In this document: positions 32,587 to 40,098 of the stretch, piece by piece
Numbering within the stretch: the stretch's first letter is position 1
Layout: each line of letters opens with the position of its first letter
Source of the DNA: JBJKRF01 sp046704785
GTDB taxonomy: Bacteria > Chloroflexota > Anaerolineae > Anaerolineales > Villigracilaceae
Length of the DNA stretch: 40,167 nucleotides
Reading direction: 5' to 3'
NCBI GenBank assembly: GCA_046704785.1
Contig: JBJKRF010000082.1
Coordinates: forward strand, 1-40,167
Program-made: the position numbers and the translations under genes
Notes under the pieces: generated by a model
Told to the model about the DNA's origin: nothing
Database searches by the model: none
Seen by the model: only the letters and a program-made list of their open reading frames with translations

Positions 32587-32670
32587 TTGTTGTGGATCAT
32601 TGCGCGGCTGCGCAGTTCGAGTATCCCATTATCATTCCCCAAGACGATTTCCTCCTTCTGACGCTATAGC

Positions 32671-33351
32671 ATGGAACTTCATCTCTTCTCCTCCCCCGGC
32701 AAGGACGACATTCGTTTTGTCGTCGAGGCCAGCCGTCCGTACCTGGAAGGCAGGCCAGAGGCCACCCTCGCTTACCTGCCGCTGGCCTCGCTGTTCGCCG
32801 AAAAATGGCGAGCCTTCACCGAAAAAGCCTTCGAGGGGCTGGCGCAGGTCGAGATGATCGATGCCGAGACGATGGCCCAGGCGGAAGTTGAATCCGTGCT
32901 ACGGCGGGCGACGTTGGCCTACATCCCCGGCGGAAACACGTTCCTGCTCAATCATCGCCTGCACATCAGCCGGATGATGCCCTACCTGCGCAGGAAGGTC
33001 CAGTTGGGGTTGCCCGTGGTGGCTTTCAGCGCCGGGACGATTTTATGTGGCCCCAATATCCTGACATCCAAGGATATGAACACCGTCGAGACACCTCACT
33101 TCGAGGGCTTGAAAGTTACGCCTTTCAACTTCTTCGTGCATTACGCTGAGGATGCTTATCTGCGGGCCGTGCATGACAACTGGTTGGTGGACTATCACGT
33201 CTTTCACGATAATCCCATCCTGCTGCTCTGCGACGGAGCCTACGTCAGGGTGGAGGGACGCAAGACGCAGTTGGTGCGCGGCGAGGCCTGGTTGTGGCGC
33301 AAGGGGCAGGAGAAAGAAAGACTCCAACCGGGCGCGTTGATTTCCCCATAA
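32671..33351 (+). CDS. Peptidase E-like protein (S51 family)
   Basis: The 226-residue cytoplasmic protein has a class I glutamine-amidotransferase-like fold. The nucleophile is Ser120 in VAFSAGTI, with Asp135 (TSKDM) and His157 (FFVHYAE). These are the same residue numbers as the Ser-Asp-His set of Salmonella aspartyl dipeptidase PepE. GGNTFLL (about 88-94) precedes the nucleophile as expected. Specificity for Asp-X dipeptides is not certain, since many S51 members differ. The start has no clear ribosome site; a stop lies 12 bases upstream in frame, so it cannot start much earlier. Confidence 0.8.
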   Translation: MELHLFSSPGKDDIRFVVEASRPYLEGRPEATLAYLPLASLFAEKWRAFTEKAFEGLAQVEMIDAETMAQAEVESVLRRATLAYIPGGNTFLLNHRLHISRMMPYLRRKVQLGLPVVAFSAGTILCGPNILTSKDMNTVETPHFEGLKVTPFNFFVHYAEDAYLRAVHDNWLVDYHVFHDNPILLLCDGAYVRVEGRKTQLVRGEAWLWRKGQEKERLQPGALISP

Positions 33352-33355
33352 AGTT

Positions 33356-33381
33356 AAAGGCGACCTGGAAAGGTCGCCTTT
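33356..33381. terminator. Bidirectional terminator between the S51 peptidase and fmdB genes
   Basis: AAAGGCGACCT (33356-33366) pairs perfectly with AGGTCGCCTTT (33371-33381) around GGAA. The A/T ends give a U tail in both directions. It lies between convergent genes ending at 33351 and 33386. Confidence 0.85.
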
Positions 33382-33385
33382 GTGC

Positions 33386-33778
33386 TCAGAAATCGCCGTC
33401 CCCGCCCATCGGCGGCCCGCCAGCGCCCAGGTCGGGCAGCGCGCTTTCGATCTCCTCCGGGCTCTGACCGGCTTCCAGGCGGTCGACCACGTCGTCGAAT
33501 TCGGGCGGCATCTCCTCGCCCAGTTCCTTGCCCATTTTGCGCATCATATGGCCCATCGCCACCGGGTCGTCGTCCAGACCATCCAGCGCGGATGGGTCGG
33601 CCAGTGATTCGAGCCGGGATTCTTCAGAACGCAGCGTGCGCACCCGCGGCACGCGTCGGCGCACGTGGTCGCTTCCACAATGGGAACAGGCTACGGGTTT
33701 AACGCCGTATTCCTGGTAGGTCAGGTAAACGTCGAAGCGTTTGCGGCAGTCGAGACAGATATAGTCATACGTGGGCAA
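33386..33778 (-). CDS. FmdB-family zinc-ribbon protein
   Basis: The 130-residue protein starts MPTYDYIC, the FmdB signature, with a zinc ribbon of Cys8, Cys11, Cys31 and Cys34. The rest is an acidic helical tail rich in Met, Glu and Asp. The start codon is TTG (33776-33778), eight bases after AAGGAGG; no ATG fits the family start. FmdB proteins are small presumed regulators of unknown mechanism. It is monocistronic and converges on the S51 peptidase gene. Confidence 0.88.
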   Translation of the reverse strand: MPTYDYICLDCRKRFDVYLTYQEYGVKPVACSHCGSDHVRRRVPRVRTLRSEESRLESLADPSALDGLDDDPVAMGHMMRKMGKELGEEMPPEFDDVVDRLEAGQSPEEIESALPDLGAGGPPMGGDGDF

Positions 33779-33894
33779 AACGTCTTCCTCCTTAATCGAT
33801 AGCTGTTGCTATTTTAACGATTTCGGGCGATTCGTCCAAGGTTATTTCTGAATATTGCCTGCCAAGAGCCCCTGGTTTTATCTGCCATCCCCGG

Positions 33895-33900
33895 TACAAT
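33895..33900 (+). promoter_or_regulatory. gmk -10 box, leaderless arrangement
   Basis: TACAAT ends seven bases before the ATG at 33908. The AGGGGG in the gap resembles a ribosome site but would lie before or at the transcription start. Confidence 0.55.
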
Positions 33901-33907
33901 AGGGGGC

Positions 33908-34528
33908 ATGAGCGATCCCGACTTCGAGATATACCACCCGCAGCCGCTCCTGATCGTCCTGTCGGGGCCGTCGGGAGCTGGAAAGGATACTATCTTGCAG
34001 CGCATGAAGGAGCGCGGCCTGCCCTTTCATTTTGTCGTCACCGCGACGACGCGCCCGCGACGCCCGAACGAGGTCGATGGAAAAGACTATTTCTTCGTCT
34101 CCAACGACGAGTTTGCGCGCATGATCGATTCCAACGAGTTGTTGGAATATGCCATCGTCTACAACGATTACAAGGGAATCCCCAAGCAGCAGGTGCGTGA
34201 TGCGCTCGCCAGCGGCATGGATGTGATCATGCGCATCGATGTGCAGGGCGCGGCGACCATCCGCAAGATCGTATCGGGGGCTGTGCTACTCTTCGTGACG
34301 ACCGAAGGCGAGGAGGACATGATCAGTCGCCTCACTGCACGCCGCACGGAAACGCCCGAGGGGTTGAAATTACGTATTGCCACTGCGCGCCAGGAACTCA
34401 AGCGCGTCGACGAATTCGATTATGTGGTGGTGAACCACGAGTTCCGCCTGGATGATACCGTGGACACCATCCAGGCGATCATCGCTGCCGAGCACCACCG
34501 CATCCATCAAAGGCAGGTTTCTCTGTGA
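33908..34528 (+). CDS. gmk: Guanylate kinase
   Basis: The enzyme phosphorylates GMP to GDP. The 206-residue protein has the P loop GPSGAGKDT (about residues 19-27), TATTRPRRPNEVDGKDYFFV for GMP binding, and the LID with SRLTARRTETPEG. A short N-terminal extension of about 15 residues precedes the first strand. Its stop overlaps the GTG start of the rhomboid gene, so the two are translationally coupled. Confidence 0.94.
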   Translation: MSDPDFEIYHPQPLLIVLSGPSGAGKDTILQRMKERGLPFHFVVTATTRPRRPNEVDGKDYFFVSNDEFARMIDSNELLEYAIVYNDYKGIPKQQVRDALASGMDVIMRIDVQGAATIRKIVSGAVLLFVTTEGEEDMISRLTARRTETPEGLKLRIATARQELKRVDEFDYVVVNHEFRLDDTVDTIQAIIAAEHHRIHQRQVSL

Positions 34529-35298
34529 GTTCTTTCTCCAATTCGACCCATGATGTTTATGATGCAACACCGCCGCCTCCGCGGCCTGCGCCGACGATCC
34601 ATGAGGAACTCGTCGGCCCGACGGTGACGTATGCCATCCTGGCTGTGACTGTCCTGGTATATGTGTTGCAGTTCTTGAGCGAGAATCTGATGGGAACCGA
34701 CATCCCGGCTGCATTGGGTCTGAAAGACAATGCGGCGATCATCGCCGGACAATACTGGCGTTTGTTCACGCCCATGTTGCTGCATGGCTCGATTCTGCAC
34801 ATCGGCTTTAATATGTATGCGCTGGTGATCATCGGTGTGGGCATGGAGCGGCGTTTCGGGCATGGACGTTATCTTCTGTTGTACATTTTGACCGGTTTTT
34901 CGGGAAACGTCGTCTCGTTCCTGTTTTCCCCGTACCCGTCGTTGGGCGCTTCGACGGCCATCTTCGGCCTGTTGGGCGCGGAAATGGTCTTTATCTACCG
35001 CAACCGCCAACTCTTTGGCAAGCAGGCCAATCGTGTGCTTTGGAACGTTATCTTCATCGCGGGAGTCAACCTGCTAATCGGGCTTGCGCCGGGTATCGAC
35101 AATTGGGGCCATGTGGGCGGTTTGCTAGGTGGCTTGATCTTCGGCTGGTTCGGCGGGCCCTTGCTGGTGCTGCATGGTAGCTATCCAACCTTCGAGATCG
35201 AGGATGAGACTGGCAGCGGCGGCATTCTGTTGGCGTCGGTGTTGGTGGCGTCTATCTTCACGATGCTGACCGTTGGGCATATCGGCGGTTTGTTCTAA
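34525..35298 (+). CDS. Rhomboid-family intramembrane serine protease
   Basis: The 257-residue protein has an N-terminal Pro-rich tail (residues 15-25) and about six helices. The active site has Ser143 in LGASTAIFGLLGA, where the usual glycine after Ser is Thr, and His196 in NWGHVGGLLGG. HGSILHIGFNMYAL supplies the oxyanion region (Asn96). Translation begins at a GTG that overlaps the gmk stop. It cleaves unknown single-pass substrates within the membrane. The serine and histidine are both present, so activity is expected. Confidence 0.87.
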   Translation: MSSFSNSTHDVYDATPPPPRPAPTIHEELVGPTVTYAILAVTVLVYVLQFLSENLMGTDIPAALGLKDNAAIIAGQYWRLFTPMLLHGSILHIGFNMYALVIIGVGMERRFGHGRYLLLYILTGFSGNVVSFLFSPYPSLGASTAIFGLLGAEMVFIYRNRQLFGKQANRVLWNVIFIAGVNLLIGLAPGIDNWGHVGGLLGGLIFGWFGGPLLVLHGSYPTFEIEDETGSGGILLASVLVASIFTMLTVGHIGGLF

Positions 35299-35358
35299 AG
35301 CGCCCTTCCTCATCCACCTGCCCGGAATCGCAAATTCCGAAAGAGTCTATTTTCTGGT

Positions 35359-35364
35359 ATAGTT
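35359..35364 (+). promoter_or_regulatory. Extended -10 box of the UDP-glucose dehydrogenase gene
   Basis: TGG-TATAGT is an extended -10 element about 65 bases before the ATG at 35432. No clear -35 is visible. Confidence 0.45.
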
Positions 35365-35431
35365 TGGGGTGCGCGGGTACAGAAAACGTACGAAAGTGCG
35401 CAGACTCTCTCTCACACAAAAGAGGCATACC

Positions 35432-36733
35432 ATGAAACAGATTTGTGTCATCGGCGTCGGCTACGTGGGGCTGGTCACCGGGGCCTGCTTTGCCGACCTG
35501 GGTAACGAAGTGATTGCGCTGGACGTCAACGAGCAACGTATCCAGAACTTGAACAAAGGCGTTATGCCCATCTTCGAGCCGGGCCTGGAAGAGTTGGTGG
35601 AGCGCAACGTTCGGGCCGGACGCCTGTCTTTCACCACCTCCTATGCGCAGGCCCTCGACGGGGCGGAATACGCCTTCATCGCGGTGGGCACGCCTTCGGG
35701 GGTGAACGGCGAAGCCGATTTGCAGTATGTGGCCGCAGCGGCCAAATCCATTGCCGAGAATATGAAGACGCCCCTGATCATCATCAACAAGTCCACCGTG
35801 CCGATTGGCACCGGCGACTGGGTGGCCGACATCGTCAAACGCTACCAGAAGGAAGCCGTCAAGTTCTCGGTGGTCTCCTGCCCGGAATTCCTGCGCGAAG
35901 GCTCGGCCATTCCGGATTTCATGAGTCCCTACCGCACGGTGATCGGCTCGCTCGACCGCGACGCTGCCAACAAGGTGGCGCATCTGCATCTGCCGCTGCG
36001 CGCGCCCATTGTCATCACCGACCTGCGCACGGCGGAAATGATCAAGTACGCCTCCAACGCCTTCCTGGCGACCAAGATTTCCTTCATCAACGAGATCGCC
36101 GAAATCTGCGAAGCCTACGGCGCGGATGTGAAGGAAGTGGCTGCGGGCATGGGATATGATGGCCGCATCGGTCGCTATTTTCTGGATGCCGGCCTGGGTT
36201 GGGGTGGATCGTGTTTCCCGAAGGATGTCAAAGCCCTGGCTTATATGGCCGAAGAAAAAGGCCTCGCGCCGCATATCCTGAACGATGTGCTCGACGTCAA
36301 CTACGGCCGTCGCAAGGAGGCCGTACGTTGTACGGCCCAGATGATCGGCGGCGACTTGAAAGACAAGACCGTAGGCCTGCTTGGACTGGCTTTCAAGCCC
36401 AACACCGACGATATGCGTGATGCGCCCTCCATCGACATCGCCCAGGAACTGACCGCCGCGGGCGCCAACGTGCGCGCTTACGACCCTGTGGCGGTGGGCA
36501 ACGCCAGAGGCATTCTGCCGGCAGTGGAGATGTTCGACGACCCCTACAACATGGCGAAAGACTGCGATGCGCTGATCGTCGTCACCGAGTGGAACGAATT
36601 CAAGCAACTTGATCTGTACAAACTCAAAGATTTGCTCAAGAAAGCGGTGCTCTACGACGGGCGTAATATTTACGATCCCGCCACCATGAAGTCCATCGGT
36701 TTTACCTACCAGGCCATCGGGCGCGGGGCGTAG
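35432..36733 (+). CDS. ugd: UDP-glucose 6-dehydrogenase
   Basis: The enzyme makes UDP-glucuronate for surface polysaccharides. The 433-residue protein starts with the Rossmann sequence ICVIGVGYVGLVTG, continues with VSCPEFLREGSAI, and has catalytic Cys261 in GWGGSCFPKD. The C-terminal UDP-binding domain includes GLAFKPNTDDMRDAPS. I chose the ATG at 35432, just before the Rossmann strand; the frame opens earlier at 35369 but the extra residues are basic and unlike the family. Two methyltransferase genes follow, one of which may act on glycans. Confidence 0.94.
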   Translation: MKQICVIGVGYVGLVTGACFADLGNEVIALDVNEQRIQNLNKGVMPIFEPGLEELVERNVRAGRLSFTTSYAQALDGAEYAFIAVGTPSGVNGEADLQYVAAAAKSIAENMKTPLIIINKSTVPIGTGDWVADIVKRYQKEAVKFSVVSCPEFLREGSAIPDFMSPYRTVIGSLDRDAANKVAHLHLPLRAPIVITDLRTAEMIKYASNAFLATKISFINEIAEICEAYGADVKEVAAGMGYDGRIGRYFLDAGLGWGGSCFPKDVKALAYMAEEKGLAPHILNDVLDVNYGRRKEAVRCTAQMIGGDLKDKTVGLLGLAFKPNTDDMRDAPSIDIAQELTAAGANVRAYDPVAVGNARGILPAVEMFDDPYNMAKDCDALIVVTEWNEFKQLDLYKLKDLLKKAVLYDGRNIYDPATMKSIGFTYQAIGRGA

Positions 36734-36767
36734 TTGTGACTCACTGCCCACTGATTCACTGAAACCG

Positions 36768-37655
36768 ATGTCTCAAATTCCCGTCTGCGATTACGAAGGC
36801 TCCGACTACCAGACCTCTTTCTGGGAACAAGGTGGACGCAATTACGAGGACCGCGCCGAGGCCATTGCCCTGAAAGCCCTGCTGCCCGCCTCGGGCCGCT
36901 TGCTGCTCGAACTGGGCGCGGGCGCCGGACGGAATACGCCGCGTTATCACGGTTACCAGCGCATCGTGCTGCTCGACTATTCGCGCAGCCAATTGGAACA
37001 GGCGCGCGCACGGCTGGGCGGGTCGCCGCGCTACGTCTACGTGGCTGCCGACATCTACCGCCTGCCGTTCGTCGACGGCCTGTTCGATGCCGCCACCATG
37101 ATCCGCGTGCTGCATCACATGTCCGACGCGCCGAAAGCCTTGCAGCAGGTGCGCAACGTACTTGCGCCGGGGGCCACGTTCATCCTCGAATTTGCCAACA
37201 AGCAAAACGTCAAAGCCATCCTGCGTTACTGGTTGGGTCGCCAGGACTGGAGCCCCTTCACGCCGGAACCGGTGGAATTTGCCAGGCTCAACTTCGACTT
37301 CCAGCCTCGCGCCGTCCGTGACTGGTTGGATACAGCCGGTTTTCGAGTCGAGATGCTGCGCACCGTCTCACACTTCCGCCTGGGACTGCTCAAACACATA
37401 CTGCCCGTGGGCTTGCTGGCCGTGCTCGACGGCTGGTTCCAGCCGACGGGGAGTCTGATCCAACTGACGCCTTCGGTGTTCACCCGCTGCCGGGCGCTCG
37501 GTGAAACGCCCCGGGCCGCGGCAGACGCCTTTTTCAAATGTCCCGACTGCGGCCAACCCCAGCCCGACGGAACTCAGGGCGCGTTGACCTGCACTGGCTG
37601 CGGGCGGGTCTGGCCTTTCCAAGAGGGGATTTATGATTTTCGGGAAAAGGCTTAA
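36768..37655 (+). CDS. SAM-dependent methyltransferase with C-terminal zinc ribbon
   Basis: The 295-residue protein has a class I methyltransferase core: motif I LLLELGAGAGRNT (about 45-57), the acidic strand IVLLDYS and the post-motif ADIYRLPFVDGLFDAATM. After a helical region (about 170-255), a zinc ribbon (CPDCGQ and CTGCGR, about 260-285) resembles Trm112-like elements. The substrate is unknown. Its stop codon overlaps the stop of the opposite-strand methyltransferase inside the palindrome GGCTTAAGCC (37650-37659). Confidence 0.8.
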   Translation: MSQIPVCDYEGSDYQTSFWEQGGRNYEDRAEAIALKALLPASGRLLLELGAGAGRNTPRYHGYQRIVLLDYSRSQLEQARARLGGSPRYVYVAADIYRLPFVDGLFDAATMIRVLHHMSDAPKALQQVRNVLAPGATFILEFANKQNVKAILRYWLGRQDWSPFTPEPVEFARLNFDFQPRAVRDWLDTAGFRVEMLRTVSHFRLGLLKHILPVGLLAVLDGWFQPTGSLIQLTPSVFTRCRALGETPRAAADAFFKCPDCGQPQPDGTQGALTCTGCGRVWPFQEGIYDFREKA

Positions 37656-38395
37656 GCCGTGGGGAGCTTCTCCACCACCCAAAAATGCGATAACCCCAGG
37701 CCCTGCAACGGCGTCCGTTCCAGGGCCTGTAATATTCCCCGTAACAGTTCGCCGGCGGGCCCGAAGCGGGCGATGATATTATCGTACGCGCCGAAGATGA
37801 CGCGGCGCTCGATAAAGCGCACCGGCAGCCCGTGGAAAAGTTGCTCCAGGTCGCGGCGCGAATAGACGCGCACGTGCGGGGCCAGCCGGTTGCGCCAGGC
37901 GCGCGGCAGGTAGTTGACGAAGAGCTTGTTGCCGAAGGAATATTGGCCGCGCCAGTAGATGCCGTGCGTCTCGAAGGGGTAGCCGCGGTTGGGACAAAAG
38001 ATCACCGCCCGCCCGCCGGGCTTGAGCACGCGCAGTATCTCGCGCACGGCCTGGTGGTCGTCCTGCACGTGTTCAAGCACCTCGTGACTCAGGATCAGGT
38101 TGAAGCTGGCGTCGGGGAAGGGCAGGGCCTCGCCGGCGGCGTTTAGAATGCCCGTCGATCGAGCGGCGGCCTGGGCGGCGCGCTCGAAATCATACTCCAG
38201 GCCGATGACGCGCCCGCCCAGCGGCGCAAGGTGTTCCACATACATACCCACCCCGCAGCCGTTTTCCAGCAGGCGGCCCCGGATGCGTTCTCCCGCCGCT
38301 GTAACGATCATCTCCAGGCGGCGGCGCTGCCCGTCCCGCCAGACGTAGGAGGGTTCGCCGCGCAGGGCGGCTTTTTCCATATCGCGTTCACTCAT
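37652..38395 (-). CDS. Class I SAM-dependent methyltransferase (UbiE-type)
   Basis: The 247-residue protein has motif I LLENGCGVGMY (about residues 42-52), the acidic strand VIGLEYDF and the SFNLILSHEVLEHVQD motif of Methyltransf_11 proteins. Its C-terminal region is helical. The substrate cannot be deduced. The ATG at 38395 lies seven bases after TATAAT and has no ribosome site, a leaderless layout. It converges with the preceding methyltransferase, and they overlap by four bases. Confidence 0.82.
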   Translation of the reverse strand: MSERDMEKAALRGEPSYVWRDGQRRRLEMIVTAAGERIRGRLLENGCGVGMYVEHLAPLGGRVIGLEYDFERAAQAAARSTGILNAAGEALPFPDASFNLILSHEVLEHVQDDHQAVREILRVLKPGGRAVIFCPNRGYPFETHGIYWRGQYSFGNKLFVNYLPRAWRNRLAPHVRVYSRRDLEQLFHGLPVRFIERRVIFGAYDNIIARFGPAGELLRGILQALERTPLQGLGLSHFWVVEKLPTA

Positions 38396-38402
38396 GGGCG
38401 CT

Positions 38403-38408
38403 ATTATA
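38403..38408 (-). promoter_or_regulatory. -10 box of the minus-strand methyltransferase
   Basis: TATAAT on the minus strand ends seven bases before the ATG at 38395. No ribosome site lies in the gap. Confidence 0.6.
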
Positions 38409-38441
38409 TAATGCCCGCGGCGGGATTCTCGTCTGACGTGC

Positions 38442-38447
38442 TAAAAT
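38442..38447 (+). promoter_or_regulatory. Possible purO -10 box
   Basis: TAAAAT would start transcription near 38454, giving a leader of about 115 bases before purO. The leader contains a partial hairpin GGAG...CTCC (38492-38518). No known purine or PRPP riboswitch pattern is seen. Confidence 0.35.
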
Positions 38448-38568
38448 TGCTTGGAAAGTTACCCGTCTTACTGCACTATCCCCATATTTCAGGAGAGTAC
38501 ATCTTTTTGGGATGCTCCCTTGCCGGAAGCGAAGTGATTCCGCAATCTTATCTTTGGAAGGATAAAAA

Positions 38569-39216
38569 ATGTACGTTGGAAGAATCGTAGCAGTCGGAAA
38601 AAACGCATCGGGACGTCTGGTGGCGATGTACCGGGTTTCCTCTCGATCTTTCCCCAATCGCCGGACGCAGACCGTCGGGCAGGCCATCGCGATTGTCCCG
38701 AAAGAAGGCCACGAGTCCGATATCTACAAGAATCCTTACATCGCTTATAACTGTTTAAGGCTAGTGGGTAGCTATGCCGTGGTAGGCAACGGAACGCAAG
38801 TGGATCCGATTGCAGAAAAGCTCGAAGCCGGCATGCGCATGCGTGATGCGATGGTCTCCGTTTTGCACGGCATGGATTACGAGCACGACCACCTCAATAC
38901 CCCGCGGATCGTGGGCGTGGTGGACAAACAAAGCCGCCGATGTACCTTGGGGATTATCCGGCACGACGCCCTGCTTGTGCAGGAGATGGAAGTGGAAAAC
39001 GGCGAAGCGTTTTATGTGGCGACCTATGAGCATAACGCCCCCGGCAAAGAATTCCGTGACGATCATTTTGACGTGGCGACGGCGGCAGAGGCCTGCGATT
39101 ATATTCTTGGAAAAGGGGTGTTCTCCGAATTGGAGCGTCCCATATCGGCAGCTTGTGTGGTGGAGACGGAACAAGGCTTCTCGGTGAGCGCCAAAGATGT
39201 GAGCGTTGGGGCATAG
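38569..39216 (+). CDS. purO: IMP cyclohydrolase, PurO-like (archaeal type)
   Basis: PurO catalyses the last step of de novo IMP synthesis, closing FAICAR to IMP. The 215-residue protein begins MYVGRIVAVGKNASG and has YRVSSRSFPNR and PYIAYNCLR, signatures of the archaeal IMP cyclohydrolase family (PF07826). It has no AICAR transformylase domain, unlike bacterial PurH. GGAAGGAT precedes the ATG. No other purine genes are adjacent. Confidence 0.85.
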   Translation: MYVGRIVAVGKNASGRLVAMYRVSSRSFPNRRTQTVGQAIAIVPKEGHESDIYKNPYIAYNCLRLVGSYAVVGNGTQVDPIAEKLEAGMRMRDAMVSVLHGMDYEHDHLNTPRIVGVVDKQSRRCTLGIIRHDALLVQEMEVENGEAFYVATYEHNAPGKEFRDDHFDVATAAEACDYILGKGVFSELERPISAACVVETEQGFSVSAKDVSVGA

Positions 39217-39305
39217 GCCAAAAGTTTGACGCTAGCGCCTTTGTCGTCGGGTTTGCACAGGCGGGAGCCTTAGTTTCATAAGGATGGAGCCGAAAAGGAG
39301 CCAAA

Positions 39306-39983
39306 ATGAAGAACTTGATCCTCAAGTCGATTTTAGGCCTTTTATTTTTAGTGCTGGTGTTAGCCCTTGCGCTCTTTTTATCAGCAGGGTCTTTGGGTTT
39401 TTGGCAGGCCTGGGTTTTTCTAGCCGTTTGGACGGTGAGCGTGGTTCTCATTACCGCCTATTTGATCAAATACGACCAGAAACTGTTAGCCAGCCGCGTC
39501 CAGGTGGGGCCGACCGCCGAGACTCAGAAAAGCCAGCAGGTGATTCAAAGCCTGGCCAGCTTGTTCTTCATTGCGTTGTTCATTGTCCCCGGCCTGGATT
39601 TCCGCTTTCACTGGTCTAGAGTGCCACCGGTTGTGAGCCTGGTTTCTGATGGGTTCGTTGTGCTGGGCTTCTTGATCGTTTTCCTGGTATTCCGAGAAAA
39701 CAGCTATACCAGCGCTGTGATCGAAATCTCGGAGGAGCAAAAGGTGATTAGCACTGGGCCTTATCGCGTGGTTCGGCATCCCATGTATGCAGGTGCCAGC
39801 CTTTTGCTGATCTTTACGCCTCTGGCGCTGGGGTCCTGGGTCGCGCTCCCGTTTCCTTTGCCGCTGATTCTGGTGGTGGCGATCCGGGCGGTCGAGGAAG
39901 AGAAGTTTCTGGCGACGAGTCTAAGCGGCTATCCTGCGTATTGTCAGAAAGTGCGCTATCGTCTTCTTCCGTTTGTTTGGTGA
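39306..39983 (+). CDS. Isoprenylcysteine carboxyl methyltransferase-like membrane protein
   Basis: The 225-residue protein has about five hydrophobic helices. The C-terminal GPYRVVRHPMYAG (about residues 154-166), with the later glutamates in AVEEEKFL, is the SAM-binding signature of the ICMT/PEMT family. Bacterial members methylate unknown carboxyl, lipid or amine substrates. AAAGGAG precedes the ATG. It is likely monocistronic. Confidence 0.85.
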   Translation: MKNLILKSILGLLFLVLVLALALFLSAGSLGFWQAWVFLAVWTVSVVLITAYLIKYDQKLLASRVQVGPTAETQKSQQVIQSLASLFFIALFIVPGLDFRFHWSRVPPVVSLVSDGFVVLGFLIVFLVFRENSYTSAVIEISEEQKVISTGPYRVVRHPMYAGASLLLIFTPLALGSWVALPFPLPLILVVAIRAVEEEKFLATSLSGYPAYCQKVRYRLLPFVW

Positions 39984-40008
39984 GCCGGGGGATTGTTCGA
40001 TTTTCCTC

Positions 40009-40037
40009 TTGATTAAACAGAACGCACATTCTATAAT
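40009..40037 (+). promoter_or_regulatory. Strong promoter before the terminal gene
   Basis: TTGATT (40009-40014), a 17-base spacer and TATAAT (40032-40037) give a near-consensus sigma-70 promoter with start near 40044. The leader holds the palindrome ACCCTATC-GGATAGGGT (40057-40073). Confidence 0.7.
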
Positions 40038-40098
40038 TGGGGCGTATCTACTCACACCCTATCGGATAGGGTAAGAGATTTGGTAAGATAGGGTCACG

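Noticed and set aside
32659..32671. TATAGC next to the S51 peptidase ATG as a leaderless promoter
   Set aside because: The box touches the start codon, so transcription would begin inside the gene.
38448..38568. Purine or PRPP riboswitch before purO
   Set aside because: The conserved core sequences of those riboswitches are not present in the leader.
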